From: Gracilaria gracilis | Taxonomy: Eukaryota > Rhodophyta > Florideophyceae > Gracilariales > Gracilariaceae | Length of the DNA: 64,000 nt | Direction of reading: 5' to 3' | NCBI GenBank assembly: GCA_030374805.1 | Contig: JARGSG010000220.1 | Span: 42,220 to 106,219 of the forward strand | The notes under the pieces: generated by a model | Told to the model about the DNA's origin: nothing | Database searches by the model: none | Seen by the model: the letters and a program-made list of their open reading frames with translations, nothing else | Position numbers and translations under genes: made by a program | Shown: piece by piece, positions 22,004 through 31,857 of the stretch | Numbering within the stretch: the stretch's first letter is position 1 | Layout: each line of letters starts with the position of its first letter

Positions 22004-25000
22004 ATGATCAAGTTTGAAGTGGAATACGCCGCTTACAAAGAGTATTTTGCAGACCTAAATAGGACCAGGGATGAGAACGACAAAATCGAGCCGGCAAGCA
22101 TTCGTCAGTGCATCAAACCAGAGACGTTGCACAGCTTGTGCATTCTGGGGGAAATCGAGAATGTAAGCACTGTTGAGGAGGCGACAGATGAAGTTGTGCA
22201 GAAATGGTTTGAAGACTCTCTAAAGATCGCACCCAAGGACATGGCGAAGCGTGTACAAGCCTCTCTCGACGCCGTCGAGTACAAGCTGTGCCCCCAGGAT
22301 CCTGGTGGAGCGGCAAGAGAGTTCGTTGTCAACATGGTGATGAACTTGGATCGCAACAATGCTTCAGATGTCTTGAAAGACTCTGAGATATGCAAAACCA
22401 TCGTTCCGAAGCTCATCAATCGCGTCGAGCCTGCTGAACTACGAGTGCGCCTCTTGAACGAAAAGACCTACTGGACTGCGGCAGAAAAGTCTAGTATTTT
22501 TCATTTCATGAAACGAGCCAGTGCTCTGGGAGTCAAAGTGCACAACGGGGAGACTGCAAGGGCTCAATTGAAGGGGAGAAACCACCGGGAAGGTAAAAGG
22601 TCCGCAAGACACGACACACACCAACCTCATGAGTCAGCTAGCTCAAAACGTCAGAAGCTAGGTAAAGAGTCAAATACAGACCGCAAGCCACCCGGAAGCT
22701 GTCGCATTTGGGACAAACCGTGTCTAAACAAGAAAAAATGTAAGAAGCTACACCGAATCAGCGAGTGCGAAGTCACCACTGAGAAAGAACGGAAGACCTT
22801 GCTCGACGAGTTCTATGCTGAGAAAAAGAGGCAGAAGAGTATCAAGGCAATAGTCGCCAGCAAGACGGAGAAGAACGACGGACGTTACGAGGTTTTTCTT
22901 GAAGAGACCTTGGCAGCAATAGCGATTGGAGACTACGGATCGGATTTTAGTGCCATCTCCAAAGATGTCTTAGAGAGGATCAATGTCAAGCACACAGTAA
23001 ACGTTGTGGACCTCCCTGATGTCATCAATCTGGAAAGAGCTGTGAAGAGCATGAAACAGAATCCAATCCTTTTCACTGCAACACAAAAGGCCACCATGTC
23101 TATCGTCATCACTCTCCCACGGACAAAAATCCCGATTCTATTGCACGGAATCGAATTTCTTGTGACCGACCTGACAATGAACGAGGTAATTCTCGGCAGA
23201 CCGCTGCTGAAGGCAATCGGTTTTGACCTGGATGAACACCTCGAGAAAGTTGGTCCCGGGATCAACGGCAAGTGCATCAACCGCGTAAAGGAAAAGCATA
23301 CCAGTGGCAACTACCGTGGGATATCGTACCAGGACACGGAAGATGATCCTATCGAGCCCCCGGAACACCTCACAGCTGGTTTTGGAACGGACGAGCCACA
23401 TGAAATCGACAAGGCAGTGCTCGCATTAGCCACAGAAGCCGCAAAGAATGGAATGACGGAACATGGGGTGGACCGGCTGAAGGACATACTGAAAGAACAT
23501 CGTTCAATATTTCGCATTAAGCTCGGAACCGATCCCCCTGCAAACGTCCCGCCTTTGGAAATTCAACTCCGAACCGGGGCGAAACCATCTCGTTGCCCCC
23601 AGCGGCGATACGCGGAGAACCAGCGAGTCTTCATCAGCCACACTATCAAACAACTTGAGGAAATTGGCGCGGTGTACCGCAACCCGTCAGCAAAGTGGGC
23701 GAGCCCTGCCCTAGCCGTACCAAAATTTGGAACGGACAAACTGAGGTTCACGGTCGATCTCCGGTCAGTCAACTCTAAGACCGTACTGCTACAGTCCGCA
23801 ATGCCTCATTTGGAGTCAAAACTCCAGGAATGCAGTGGTTCCGCAGTATTCGCGAACGTGGATTTCTGCCATGGATATTGGCAGTTTGCTCTGTCGCCGG
23901 ACTCCCAGGAACTCATGTCGATCGAGACACCTATTGGCATCTACTCATCATACCGAATGTTGCAAGGAGGCACGGACTCCGGTAACCATTTCCAGGCCTG
24001 CACGCAGGCCACGTTTGCAGAAGCAACCCCAAACCTAGTTCAGTGGATAGATGATTTTCTTTTACACGGTGAAAACGAAGAGCAGTTGCTAGAGACTATC
24101 TCGAAGTTTTTTGCGGTTTGCAAACGCCATGGATTCAAGGTCAACCCAAAGAAAAGTAGCCTCTACCAGACTAGCGTGAAGTTTTGTGGCCGCATCATTT
24201 CCAAGGAAGGTGTACAATACAATCCACGGTGTTTTGATGCTCTCGTGAATATGAAGACGCCCAAAACGGCCGGCGAGTTGCAACAACTGCTGTGTGCCAC
24301 TACTTGGATGCGGACATCCATCCCAGAATACGCCAGAAAAATTCAACCATTACACAATCTCATGGAGGAATCCTACATCGTTACAGGATCCCGAAAGAAA
24401 TCAGCGGTCAAAAGGATTACCCTACCAGAGAAGTGGAATTCAATGCATCAGCGTGCCTTCGAGGACATAAAAAGCCACCTCATGTCCGCCACAAAGTTGG
24501 CGTATCCCAAAGCTAATCATTCTGTGTGTTTATTCACCGATGCGTCCGAAACCCATTGGGCCGCAGTTCTCACCCAAATCCCAAACGAACAGAGGAAACT
24601 TGACTTTGAATCACAGGAACATGAACCATTGGCGTTCCTCTCAGGTGCGTTCAGAGACTCTGCAGAGCACTGGAGCACCCCTGAAAAAGAGGGATTTGCA
24701 ATTGTGGAAGCCATGACAAGGTTGGATTATCTGGTATTGGGTCGGGTTGTCTCAATATTTACGGACCACGCAAACCTAGTGAATATGTATGACCCTTACG
24801 GCAGAAACCCCGGCGTACCCAGACACACAGCCAGCAAGCTCATGAGATGGGCAATGAAGCTTAGCGGATTCAGGTACATGATTCAGCACCTACCAGGCGA
24901 ACGGAACGTATGGGCCGACATGTTGATTCGATGGGCAGTTAACACACCAGACGAAGTCAATGCAAGGAGGTCTAAATCGTGCAAGACAATTCTGCTTGCC

Positions 25001-26509
25001 CCCATAAATCCAGAAGCCAATGATGAGCTGGACTGGCCCGCACGCCGGCACATCAAGGAAGCACAGCAGCGAAGCCAAGAGAAAGCTCCACATGGTCTGC
25101 AGAAGGTCGATGGAGTATGGCAGGACGAAAGAGCCCGCCTGTGGATTCCGAAAACCGACACTGTTTGCAAAATGCGAATACTGGTAGCAGCTCACTCTGG
25201 AGCAAAAGGTCACAGAGCGGAAGAAACAACTAAGGCAAACATTGAACGTTTCTTCGTCTGGAACGGCCTCCGAAAAGACGTCATGGATTTTACGTCTTCA
25301 TGTCTTCATTGTCTCGCAAGCCAGCCTGGTTATATCGTTCCACGCCCACTCGGATCTACTATGCACGCGACAAAGCCCAACGAACTCATCCATTTTGACT
25401 ACTGTAGTATGGGAAAGGGGAAAGAGCAGTACAAGTACATCCTCGTAGTTAAAGATGATCTTTCCGGATACGTGTGGCTTAGACCCACAACGGACGCCAC
25501 GGCCGAGACAACAGCCGACATTCTCATACAATGGTTTTCAGCATTCGGAACATCCAGGAAATGGATATCGGATCAAGGCAGCCATTTCAAGAACACCATC
25601 ATCGCCACTCTAAAGAACCAGCTACACTCGCAGCATCATTTTACATTGGCCTACACTCCGTGGAGCAATGGAACTGTTGAGGTAGTATGCAGGGAACTCG
25701 CAAAAACTACTAGATCTCTGCTGTCGGAATTTCAGCTCTCATTATCTTCTTGGCCGAGCATAACTCCTATTGTGCAGTCTGCTTTGAATAACTCTCCACT
25801 GAAGAGACTGAAGAACAAGTGTCCTCAAGAAGTGTTCACAGAACTCGAGCAGGACAGCCCTTTTGTAGCACTTATACAGCAAAAAGGGGAAACGAAGACT
25901 GTATCAATCAGCCATGCCCGCATTATTCAAATGGAAGGATTCACACGTTGTCAACTCGCCATGGAGCAGATGCATCGCCAAGTGGCTGAGTCGTCGAGAA
26001 ACAAACGAAGAGCTGCAATCGAATCGCACAACCGAAAAACTGGAGTCAAGCCCGTGAATTTTTCCGAAGGAGACTATGTCCTCAAGGGCTCTCCACAGGA
26101 AAAAGGCAAGAGAAAACTGGTGCTACGTTGGACCGGTCCTTATCGTGTCATGGAGTGCAAAAGCAACTACATTTTCCAGGTAGAGCACCTCAGCACGAAG
26201 CAAAGGCAACTGGTGCATGGACGAAGTTTAAAGTTTTTCCGAAATAGTCAGTTTGGAGTCGACGAAGAAGTCACAAACTACCTGTCGTATCAACAAAACG
26301 AGTTACTAATGGTGGACGATTTCGAAGATATTCGAACGAAGGATGGAAATATCGAAATTCAAGTCAGATGGAAGGGTTTCGAGAAAGAGACTGACTGGGT
26401 GCGCCTAGACAGTTTGCAGATAGACGTACCAGATTTGGTGAAGGAATATCTGCACACCCTAAAAACGGATGGAACCGCACGCCAGAAACGACTGGTCAAG
26501 TTTATATGA
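22004..26509 (+). CDS. Gypsy-2 Gag-Pol polyprotein
   Basis: From the first in-frame ATG (22004) the polyprotein is 1501 residues, ending in TGA. Gag is residues ~1-300, with zinc knuckle C-L-N-K-K-K-C-K-K-L-H-R-I-S-E-C (C-x5-C-x3-H-x4-C). The protease is near 310 and reads D-Y-G-S-D-F where Gypsy-1 has D-S-G-A-D-F. The RT box Q-W-I-D-D is near 681. RNase H starts near 846 (F-T-D-A-S-E). The integrase has an H/C zinc finger and catalytic D1132, D1190, E1226, giving the textbook D-x57-D-x35-E spacing. G-P-Y motif follows, then a chromodomain-like end (~1433-1500, V-R-W-K-G-F, T-D-W-V). The frame is open ~30 codons upstream with sequence conserved in Gypsy-1 (S-N-Y-G) but no ATG, so the true start may be non-AUG or lost. 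Confidence 0.93.
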   Translation: MIKFEVEYAAYKEYFADLNRTRDENDKIEPASIRQCIKPETLHSLCILGEIENVSTVEEATDEVVQKWFEDSLKIAPKDMAKRVQASLDAVEYKLCPQDPGGAAREFVVNMVMNLDRNNASDVLKDSEICKTIVPKLINRVEPAELRVRLLNEKTYWTAAEKSSIFHFMKRASALGVKVHNGETARAQLKGRNHREGKRSARHDTHQPHESASSKRQKLGKESNTDRKPPGSCRIWDKPCLNKKKCKKLHRISECEVTTEKERKTLLDEFYAEKKRQKSIKAIVASKTEKNDGRYEVFLEETLAAIAIGDYGSDFSAISKDVLERINVKHTVNVVDLPDVINLERAVKSMKQNPILFTATQKATMSIVITLPRTKIPILLHGIEFLVTDLTMNEVILGRPLLKAIGFDLDEHLEKVGPGINGKCINRVKEKHTSGNYRGISYQDTEDDPIEPPEHLTAGFGTDEPHEIDKAVLALATEAAKNGMTEHGVDRLKDILKEHRSIFRIKLGTDPPANVPPLEIQLRTGAKPSRCPQRRYAENQRVFISHTIKQLEEIGAVYRNPSAKWASPALAVPKFGTDKLRFTVDLRSVNSKTVLLQSAMPHLESKLQECSGSAVFANVDFCHGYWQFALSPDSQELMSIETPIGIYSSYRMLQGGTDSGNHFQACTQATFAEATPNLVQWIDDFLLHGENEEQLLETISKFFAVCKRHGFKVNPKKSSLYQTSVKFCGRIISKEGVQYNPRCFDALVNMKTPKTAGELQQLLCATTWMRTSIPEYARKIQPLHNLMEESYIVTGSRKKSAVKRITLPEKWNSMHQRAFEDIKSHLMSATKLAYPKANHSVCLFTDASETHWAAVLTQIPNEQRKLDFESQEHEPLAFLSGAFRDSAEHWSTPEKEGFAIVEAMTRLDYLVLGRVVSIFTDHANLVNMYDPYGRNPGVPRHTASKLMRWAMKLSGFRYMIQHLPGERNVWADMLIRWAVNTPDEVNARRSKSCKTILLAPINPEANDELDWPARRHIKEAQQRSQEKAPHGLQKVDGVWQDERARLWIPKTDTVCKMRILVAAHSGAKGHRAEETTKANIERFFVWNGLRKDVMDFTSSCLHCLASQPGYIVPRPLGSTMHATKPNELIHFDYCSMGKGKEQYKYILVVKDDLSGYVWLRPTTDATAETTADILIQWFSAFGTSRKWISDQGSHFKNTIIATLKNQLHSQHHFTLAYTPWSNGTVEVVCRELAKTTRSLLSEFQLSLSSWPSITPIVQSALNNSPLKRLKNKCPQEVFTELEQDSPFVALIQQKGETKTVSISHARIIQMEGFTRCQLAMEQMHRQVAESSRNKRRAAIESHNRKTGVKPVNFSEGDYVLKGSPQEKGKRKLVLRWTGPYRVMECKSNYIFQVEHLSTKQRQLVHGRSLKFFRNSQFGVDEEVTNYLSYQQNELLMVDDFEDIRTKDGNIEIQVRWKGFEKETDWVRLDSLQIDVPDLVKEYLHTLKTDGTARQKRLVKFI

Positions 26510-26552
26510 CCAACTCTCTCGTTTTGCCCTCCATATTTGGCCATGGGGGGAC

Positions 26553-26844
26553 TGTTGACCAGATCTCAGCTGAGCCCTTAATTCGGAGTGAGATCAGCGC
26601 ATATGCAGGAGATTCCTAACACCTTACGTAATGATCATCTTGAATGATATTACGTAAGAGTGTCATGGGCCAACCTGCCAGGCGACTGACATACATGAAG
26701 ACGCACTCAATTGCATCTGCGTGAGAATAAAACGTACCGAACCCCATCGAGGTTCGGGGGCAAAACCGCCAGAAGGCGGAGTTCCCAAGGTGCCCATTCT
26801 CTGTCTTTCGCCCGTTGCGCGCAGCGAACTTTGACGAGTCAACA
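26553..26844 (+). repeat. Gypsy-2 3' LTR
   Basis: 292 bp, preceded by the polypurine tract ATGGGGGGAC. It differs from the 5' LTR at three substitutions. TTACGTAA sites lie at 26624-26631 and 26650-26657. Confidence 0.95.
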
Positions 26845-26849
26845 GCTAG

Positions 26850-27264
26850 TTGTGGATGGAAGAGGGAAAGAAGGGAGATAGGAAGCGGTAGTGGGCACAC
26901 TCACGGAGAAGCTTTTGCTCTTGTGAGTTGCCATCCGGGTCATTCCGATTGGCATTTTATAGGCACCCCCACCGAGTCATTCAAAAGCTGACTCGGCAGA
27001 TACGATTCTGTATGCTAGGTTATACATGAATGCCAGAGATCAAAGACTTGGGAAGGACAAGTCTAGAAGCGCTTGGCCTTGCTAAGTCGCAGAACCCTGA
27101 CTGCACAAATACTTGCATTGCCATTGAACTACCGTAGTCGCACACAGCATTTTGAGCACTTGCTCAAGCGCATTTGCGCTTGTTCAGCCCTGACGTCAGG
27201 TCAGGCCTGCTTATACGGCAATGCTGTATATCCATCGTGACAGAAATGGCTGGCAAATACAACA
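26850..27264 (-). repeat. Gypsy-1 5' LTR, right piece
   Basis: 415 bp continuing the LTR interrupted at 21593, aligned with 16228-16637. It includes the TGACGTCA palindrome at 27191-27198 and ends ATACAACA at 27264, followed by CCAC. Confidence 0.93.
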
Positions 27265-27268
27265 CCAC

Positions 27269-27354
27269 CGAGGGTGAAGGAGGTCGTGAACATGCCGGCT
27301 CGAAGAGCTCGTATCATGAACCAGTGTGTTCTGGTATACACTGAGTTCCACTAG
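27269..27354 (+). pseudogene. Secreted protein gene 1, 3' part
   Basis: Continues gene 1 after the Gypsy-1 insertion. The codon split at the insertion completes as CCG, and 27 further codons run without a stop to TAG at 27352-27354. The tail is basic (P-A-R-R-A-R) with one Cys. It can no longer be joined to the 5' part in the present genome unless Gypsy-1 is removed or spliced out. Confidence 0.65.
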
Positions 27355-27578
27355 TTTCAGTTTCGTCCCATAAGCTCATTGATTTATATATCGCTCACTG
27401 AAGTTACGATGCGTTTGTCTTGCAGTTGCTTAATAAACAGACTTGGGACTTCTTCTTGTCAGATACCAAACTGAAAGCTTAAATATCCAAGCTCGAGTTC
27501 GTTTTCTCGACCAGTCATTGGTGAACCGAGAAAAATCGCTTCACATTCCTACCAGAATGAAATCGCTGTGGGCATTTA
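27355..27578. other. 3' flank of secreted gene 1
   Basis: About 220 bp with no gene. It contains AATAAAC at about 27430, a possible polyadenylation signal for gene 1. Confidence 0.4.
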
Positions 27579-28085
27579 ACTCGAAAGAAAAGAAGAATTA
27601 CGATAGACATTTGACTAAGGCTGAGAGGTGTCAATCTTGCAGAGCGTTTCAGCGGGTCTTGGGGGAGGAGATTATTGTATCTATGCTTTGCAGGAACTCA
27701 TGCAAGCTCCTCTAGCTGTGGATTAGGGGGTTCTGGTACACGTACAGTGCCTTTCGGGAAGTGCTAGTGGGGGTCCTCCGGTAAGATGACGAGAGAGATG
27801 CTGGGCTCTTTGAAATTGAGCGTGGTTTGAATTCAAAGCCCTGTTACGTTTCTACTAGAAACATGCGTCAATTGCGTGTAAGCACCTGGGCATCGCCCCC
27901 CGAAACTTGTACGAAGCTCCCAAAAATGGCCAACAGCAGCCAAGTTAGCCGTCTTTCCCTACAAGTATTTCGCTAGTCATTTCACTGGCGAAGTGACATT
28001 TGATCCGTTGGCATCATTGGATTTCTTTTTCTTCGGCTAACTTTCGAGTAGAGTTATCTGGGACATGTGCCTGCACGTGTTCCAC
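27579..28085. repeat. Repeat S, copy 2
   Basis: About 507 bp matching 10488-10974 with the same start and end words. It lies between secreted genes 1 and 2 and just before Copia-C, as copy 1 lies just before Copia-B. The arrangement suggests an old tandem duplication or a dispersed repeat. Confidence 0.85.
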
Positions 28086-28277
28086 TGTTGAAGGCGTGGC
28101 TAGAAAATGTTCTCGTTTGCCTTGCTTTCATAGCGAAGCAGGTACCGTTGGTACACCGCTGTGATCAAATTCAGTGCTTCCACAAAATCATGAGCAATAG
28201 AGATACGTATTCCAGTCAATTACCACTCAACTAGGACTAGTATTGTTGTCCCGCCACGTTCCATTAGCAGTGATAGA

Positions 28278-28482
28278 TGTTGATACCGGTCGGCCTCTTG
28301 CAAGGCGAGAGCGCCACACACACGTCATTTGTGCGCAGTGCAACGCCCGGCGCACAGCAATGCGCCGGTGGGTTGCACTGGCAAAAAAAATTGCGCGACC
28401 GTCCGGCTCGGCGCTCTGCCCGCCAGCGGTCAACTATGCTCACGCTTCGCTCGACCCCTTTTGCCCCCGCTCGCGCGCTACA
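28278..28482 (+). repeat. Copia-C 5' LTR
   Basis: 205 bp, TGTTGATACC...GCGCGCTACA. Homologous to the LTRs of Copia-A and Copia-B in reverse orientation. The primer site follows without a gap. Confidence 0.94.
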
Positions 28483-29766
28483 TGGTAGCATCGCCTGGGG
28501 CGCGCTGCCCCGGGCCTCCATCATCTACAAACATGTTCCGCCTCCTTCCTCGCTTCCCGTCGTTCTTTAACGGCGCGCATGCAACTACTCAGGCTTTCAA
28601 CTTTGGAACATTGCGCGTTGCGGATACCAAGGCTCGCCTGCCCGAAGGTATGTTGTGGCTACGCCTCTGCGCGCGTAATCCATTGCAAACAATTGACTTA
28701 GTGAAAGGCTCCCATGGTCTGTCGATCTGGTGTGGCTTGAAAAGTCTTTGCACGCGATCAGGATAAGGACACTTTACTTTTTCTTCCTGTACTGCTGTGT
28801 TGTTCACAAATTTTGGATAACGATGAACTACATTGGTTGGTCTTTTTTTCTACATGTTTGCCAAGCGCTTTATTCGAGTTACAATTATGCGCTTACTTCA
28901 TTCTGACTAGCTAATATCCTCTCGTTTTGGGTATCAAAGGGTTGCTTTCAACGAAACTACTATAAGACGGTTACCATACGCATGCCCTCGGAAGCTTGTC
29001 AGGGTCGCTGAATGTTCTCGGCTTCCGTTCGCCGCTTGCGAAACATTTTCTACGCCTATTTTCTTCCATTCCTACGGAAGTCCTGAATTTTCGACACGTA
29101 TGACGATTATTCCTACGAAAGAAATTTACACCTCTCTTTACCAAGCTCGACCGACTGCGCGACAAGCTGGTTCGTCGCGCAACCTCAGGTAAATTTTCTA
29201 CCTGGTTGCAATTCGTCTCTTATTTGATGCGGACGCGAAAACGAAGTTCCTCCGATACATCCTAGTAGGAGATTCTGGTCCGTCGTTTTTTGTGTCTTCT
29301 GGCCGTCCTGGTGAAAGAGGTCTCCTTTTGCTTCTTGTCGAGACGTCGGTACTCGCCGTGTTCTTTCTTTTGCCGCAACTCACTTCTTTTGTACAGGGAC
29401 AACGCTCTCTATTACCTTACTACGTAATCGGCATCCGTTTTGTTTCGTTCTTTGTTTGAGAAAACGAAGTACCCTCCGCTTTGCGGGTGCGGGAAGATCT
29501 TTCAAAGGTCTGTTTGTTGTGGTGCGGGGTTAGCTGCTTAATTGCGGGGACCCGTCCTACATCGATCGCCTGGCTCCCAAGGTTGGGCCAGGAACACCTC
29601 AAGTTCACACCTCCCCCACCGGTAGGGTACTGGCGAAGTTAAAGAATAAGAAGTTGAAGAAGTTTAAGAAGAAGAAGAAACGTTCCTACCCCGTAGGTTG
29701 CGATATCCTTATCTCGTAGAAGAAGATTGATCATACACTTCTCTCCGTCGCTCCCCGGACGCCTTA
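28483..29766 (+). other. Copia-C 5' leader
   Basis: Untranslated leader of 1.28 kb. Begins with the primer site TGGTAGCATCGC. A GAAG-rich purine tract lies at about 29636-29690, shortly before the gag ATG, in the same place as in Copia-A. No long open frame on the sense strand. Confidence 0.75.
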
Positions 29767-31857
29767 ATGTCGGGCACAAATGAGGGTCTCCTTGGCAGGC
29801 TTCCAAAGCTCAAGGTCCCCACCGACTACATCCTCTGGCGTCGTCGTCTTCTGGCGTATCTTCGCAGAGACGACCCATTTCTCTCCGGTCTTGACCCACG
29901 TCCTGATGGGTTCAACCCCACAAACCGGGCAATGAGAACTTGGTTCGAGATATCTGTGAAGGCGAAGAGTACTATCACCCTCTGTCTCGGTGACTCTCCG
30001 CTTGCTCTCGTTCGCACGTTTGTCGACGATGATAACAAAACGGCCAAATATCTCTGGGATGAACTGCAGCACGTGTACAAAACCTCCAATGCACAAGCTG
30101 TGCAGAACATCCACCATCGTCTGGACACATTGGTATACAAGGACAGCGAAGACTGGAACAAGCACGTCGCTAAGTTCCTGGCAGTAGTTGGGGAACTTGC
30201 CACCTTCGATGAGGAACTTTCAGAGAAAGACAAAGTCTCCAAACTCATTCGGAGTCTCCCCAACTCCTTTGCTCCCTTGGCCATGATGTCGAACCTAACT
30301 GCAGTGGGCTTCGACTCCATCGTGAACGCTGTCGAAGCTGAGGTGGCTCTTCGCAAGAACCCTAACAACCCGACACCCTCCGCTCCTTCGTCCACCCCCA
30401 CTACCCAGCCAAAAGCCAACGCGGCAAACAAGGGTGGTCGAAAGCAACGAAGCCGGCGTAACAAGTCCTCGGCTACCAAGAGCCGCTACGATGACAATTG
30501 ATACTACTGCGGTCGTCATGCACACTACGCTCGAGATTGCTACAAACGAAAACGTGAGGAGTCTGACAATAATGATAACCAGCACAATTCCAACGAACGG
30601 CAGCAATCTGATCGCAACAACCGTGGTTCTCGTCATCCACAGTATGGGTCGCACAAAACAGGACAACGTCAATCCAACTGGAACTCAGGCTTTGCACCAA
30701 GGGGGGATGGAAATGATAATCGTAACTCAAATCATAACCACAAACCTCGTTCATATGTGGTCCAAAGGAATGATGATCCACCTCCTTCACCTGGCTTCAA
30801 TTGCAATATGGCCAAGTTCAAGAGTAAGATCGCTCTTCTTTCTCAAACGAAATTGGACTCAGCCTATATTGACTCAGGGGCAACTCATCACTTCTTCCAT
30901 TCGCGGAAGTCGTTCATTCGCTACGAACGAATTGAGATCGAGACTGTTCAGGCTGCTTCAGGAACAGCTCGTCTCGTTGGCAAAGGTCGTGTCTGGATAC
31001 CTTTGAACCGTGGTACAGTCATCGAGGCTTACCACGCGCCTGCCTTTGAGTCGAACATCCTTTCTGTTGGCGTTCTCAGTGTAGAGTTTATGGTGATGTT
31101 CACTTCCACCATTCGGCCATTCAATGGATGTTTCATCATGGATCCTAATCGAAACTCTGAAATCATTTGGGAAACGGAAATCAACCAAGGCCTCTTCGTC
31201 ATGGACCTCGCTGATAACGACAAACAAGTGACCGTCGTGAACGCAAGTAACAGCAATCAAGAGCTGGCTTTGAAATGGCATGGTCGAACTGGTCATCTTC
31301 ACCCAAGTAGATACGAGAACCTTGCCAAGTCTTTCGACTCTGTGCCTTACTTTCAACGTTCCATCTTGGAATCTTTGACGTGCGTCCCTTGCCTCACAGG
31401 CAAGAAGAAACGGAACCCAATTACCGCCCGGTCGCGATCCGTTTCGACATCAAGTCCCTTGGAACTTATCCATATGGACCTGTCGGGAAAGATTTCGCCA
31501 TCTCTCTCTGGTGCACTCTACGCCATGGCCATACTGGATGACCACACTTCCAAATTGGACGTTTTCTCCTTGATGGACAAGACAGGGGCTAGTGTTTTGA
31601 AGCACCTGGCATGGTACAAACGCAGATCGGAGCTAGAACTTAACCACTCGTTTCGCTTGAAGAATGTTCGCCTGGACGGGGCCGGCGAACACAAAAGCAC
31701 TGAGTTGGACACTTTCTGCTTCGATCATGGCATAGTCTTGCTTACGCCTCCGAATCTAATGGAGCCGCGGAGAGGCTTATCCAAGAACATTGGACCAGGG
31801 CTCGTGTACTTCTCTTCGCGAGCAAACTCCCCATTTCCTTCTGGGCAGAGGCAATGA
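29767..31857 (+). pseudogene. Copia-C Gag, protease and integrase
   Basis: ATG at 29767. Gag runs 244 codons to a TGA at 30499-30501, exactly where Copia-B has the first Cys of the zinc knuckle. The frame then continues unbroken through H-Y-A-R-D-C, the Asn-rich linker, protease D-S-G-A-T-H-H-F-F, the integrase zinc finger (H-G-R-T-G-H-L-H-P, C-V-P-C) and the catalytic D residues (H-M-D-L-S-G, R-L-D-G-A-G-E-H). About 14 nt are missing near 31737, removing the D-Y-S-P-A-Y segment and shifting the frame, so the apparent tail to 31857 is not native sequence. The catalytic Glu region is read in the next frame. Confidence 0.92.

Larger units (their letters stand above)
21594..26844 (+). mobile_element. 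Gypsy-2: young, near-intact Ty3/gypsy element
   Basis: Complete plus-strand element, 5251 bp, with 292-bp LTRs (21594-21885 and 26553-26844) differing at three positions. A 5-bp duplication GCTAG flanks it (21589-21593, 26845-26849). The uninterrupted target site is visible in the other Gypsy-1 LTR near 16220. One uninterrupted reading frame covers gag to integrase. By LTR identity it is the youngest element in the window and may still be transcribed. Possible defects are the start codon and the protease. Confidence 0.97.
16192..27264 (-). mobile_element. Gypsy-1: Ty3/gypsy element with two nested insertions
   Basis: Minus-strand element bounded by LTRs at 16192-16637 (3') and 21558-27264 (5', interrupted by Gypsy-2), with CCAC on both sides (16188-16191 and 27265-27268). 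Removing Gypsy-2 makes the 5' LTR about 451 bp, differing from the 3' LTR at roughly nine positions plus one indel. The polyprotein reads gag, protease, RT, RNase H, integrase, chromodomain-like end in one frame, broken by a 213-bp solo LTR and two TGA codons. It sits in the coding sequence of secreted gene 1, in opposite orientation. Confidence 0.95.
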
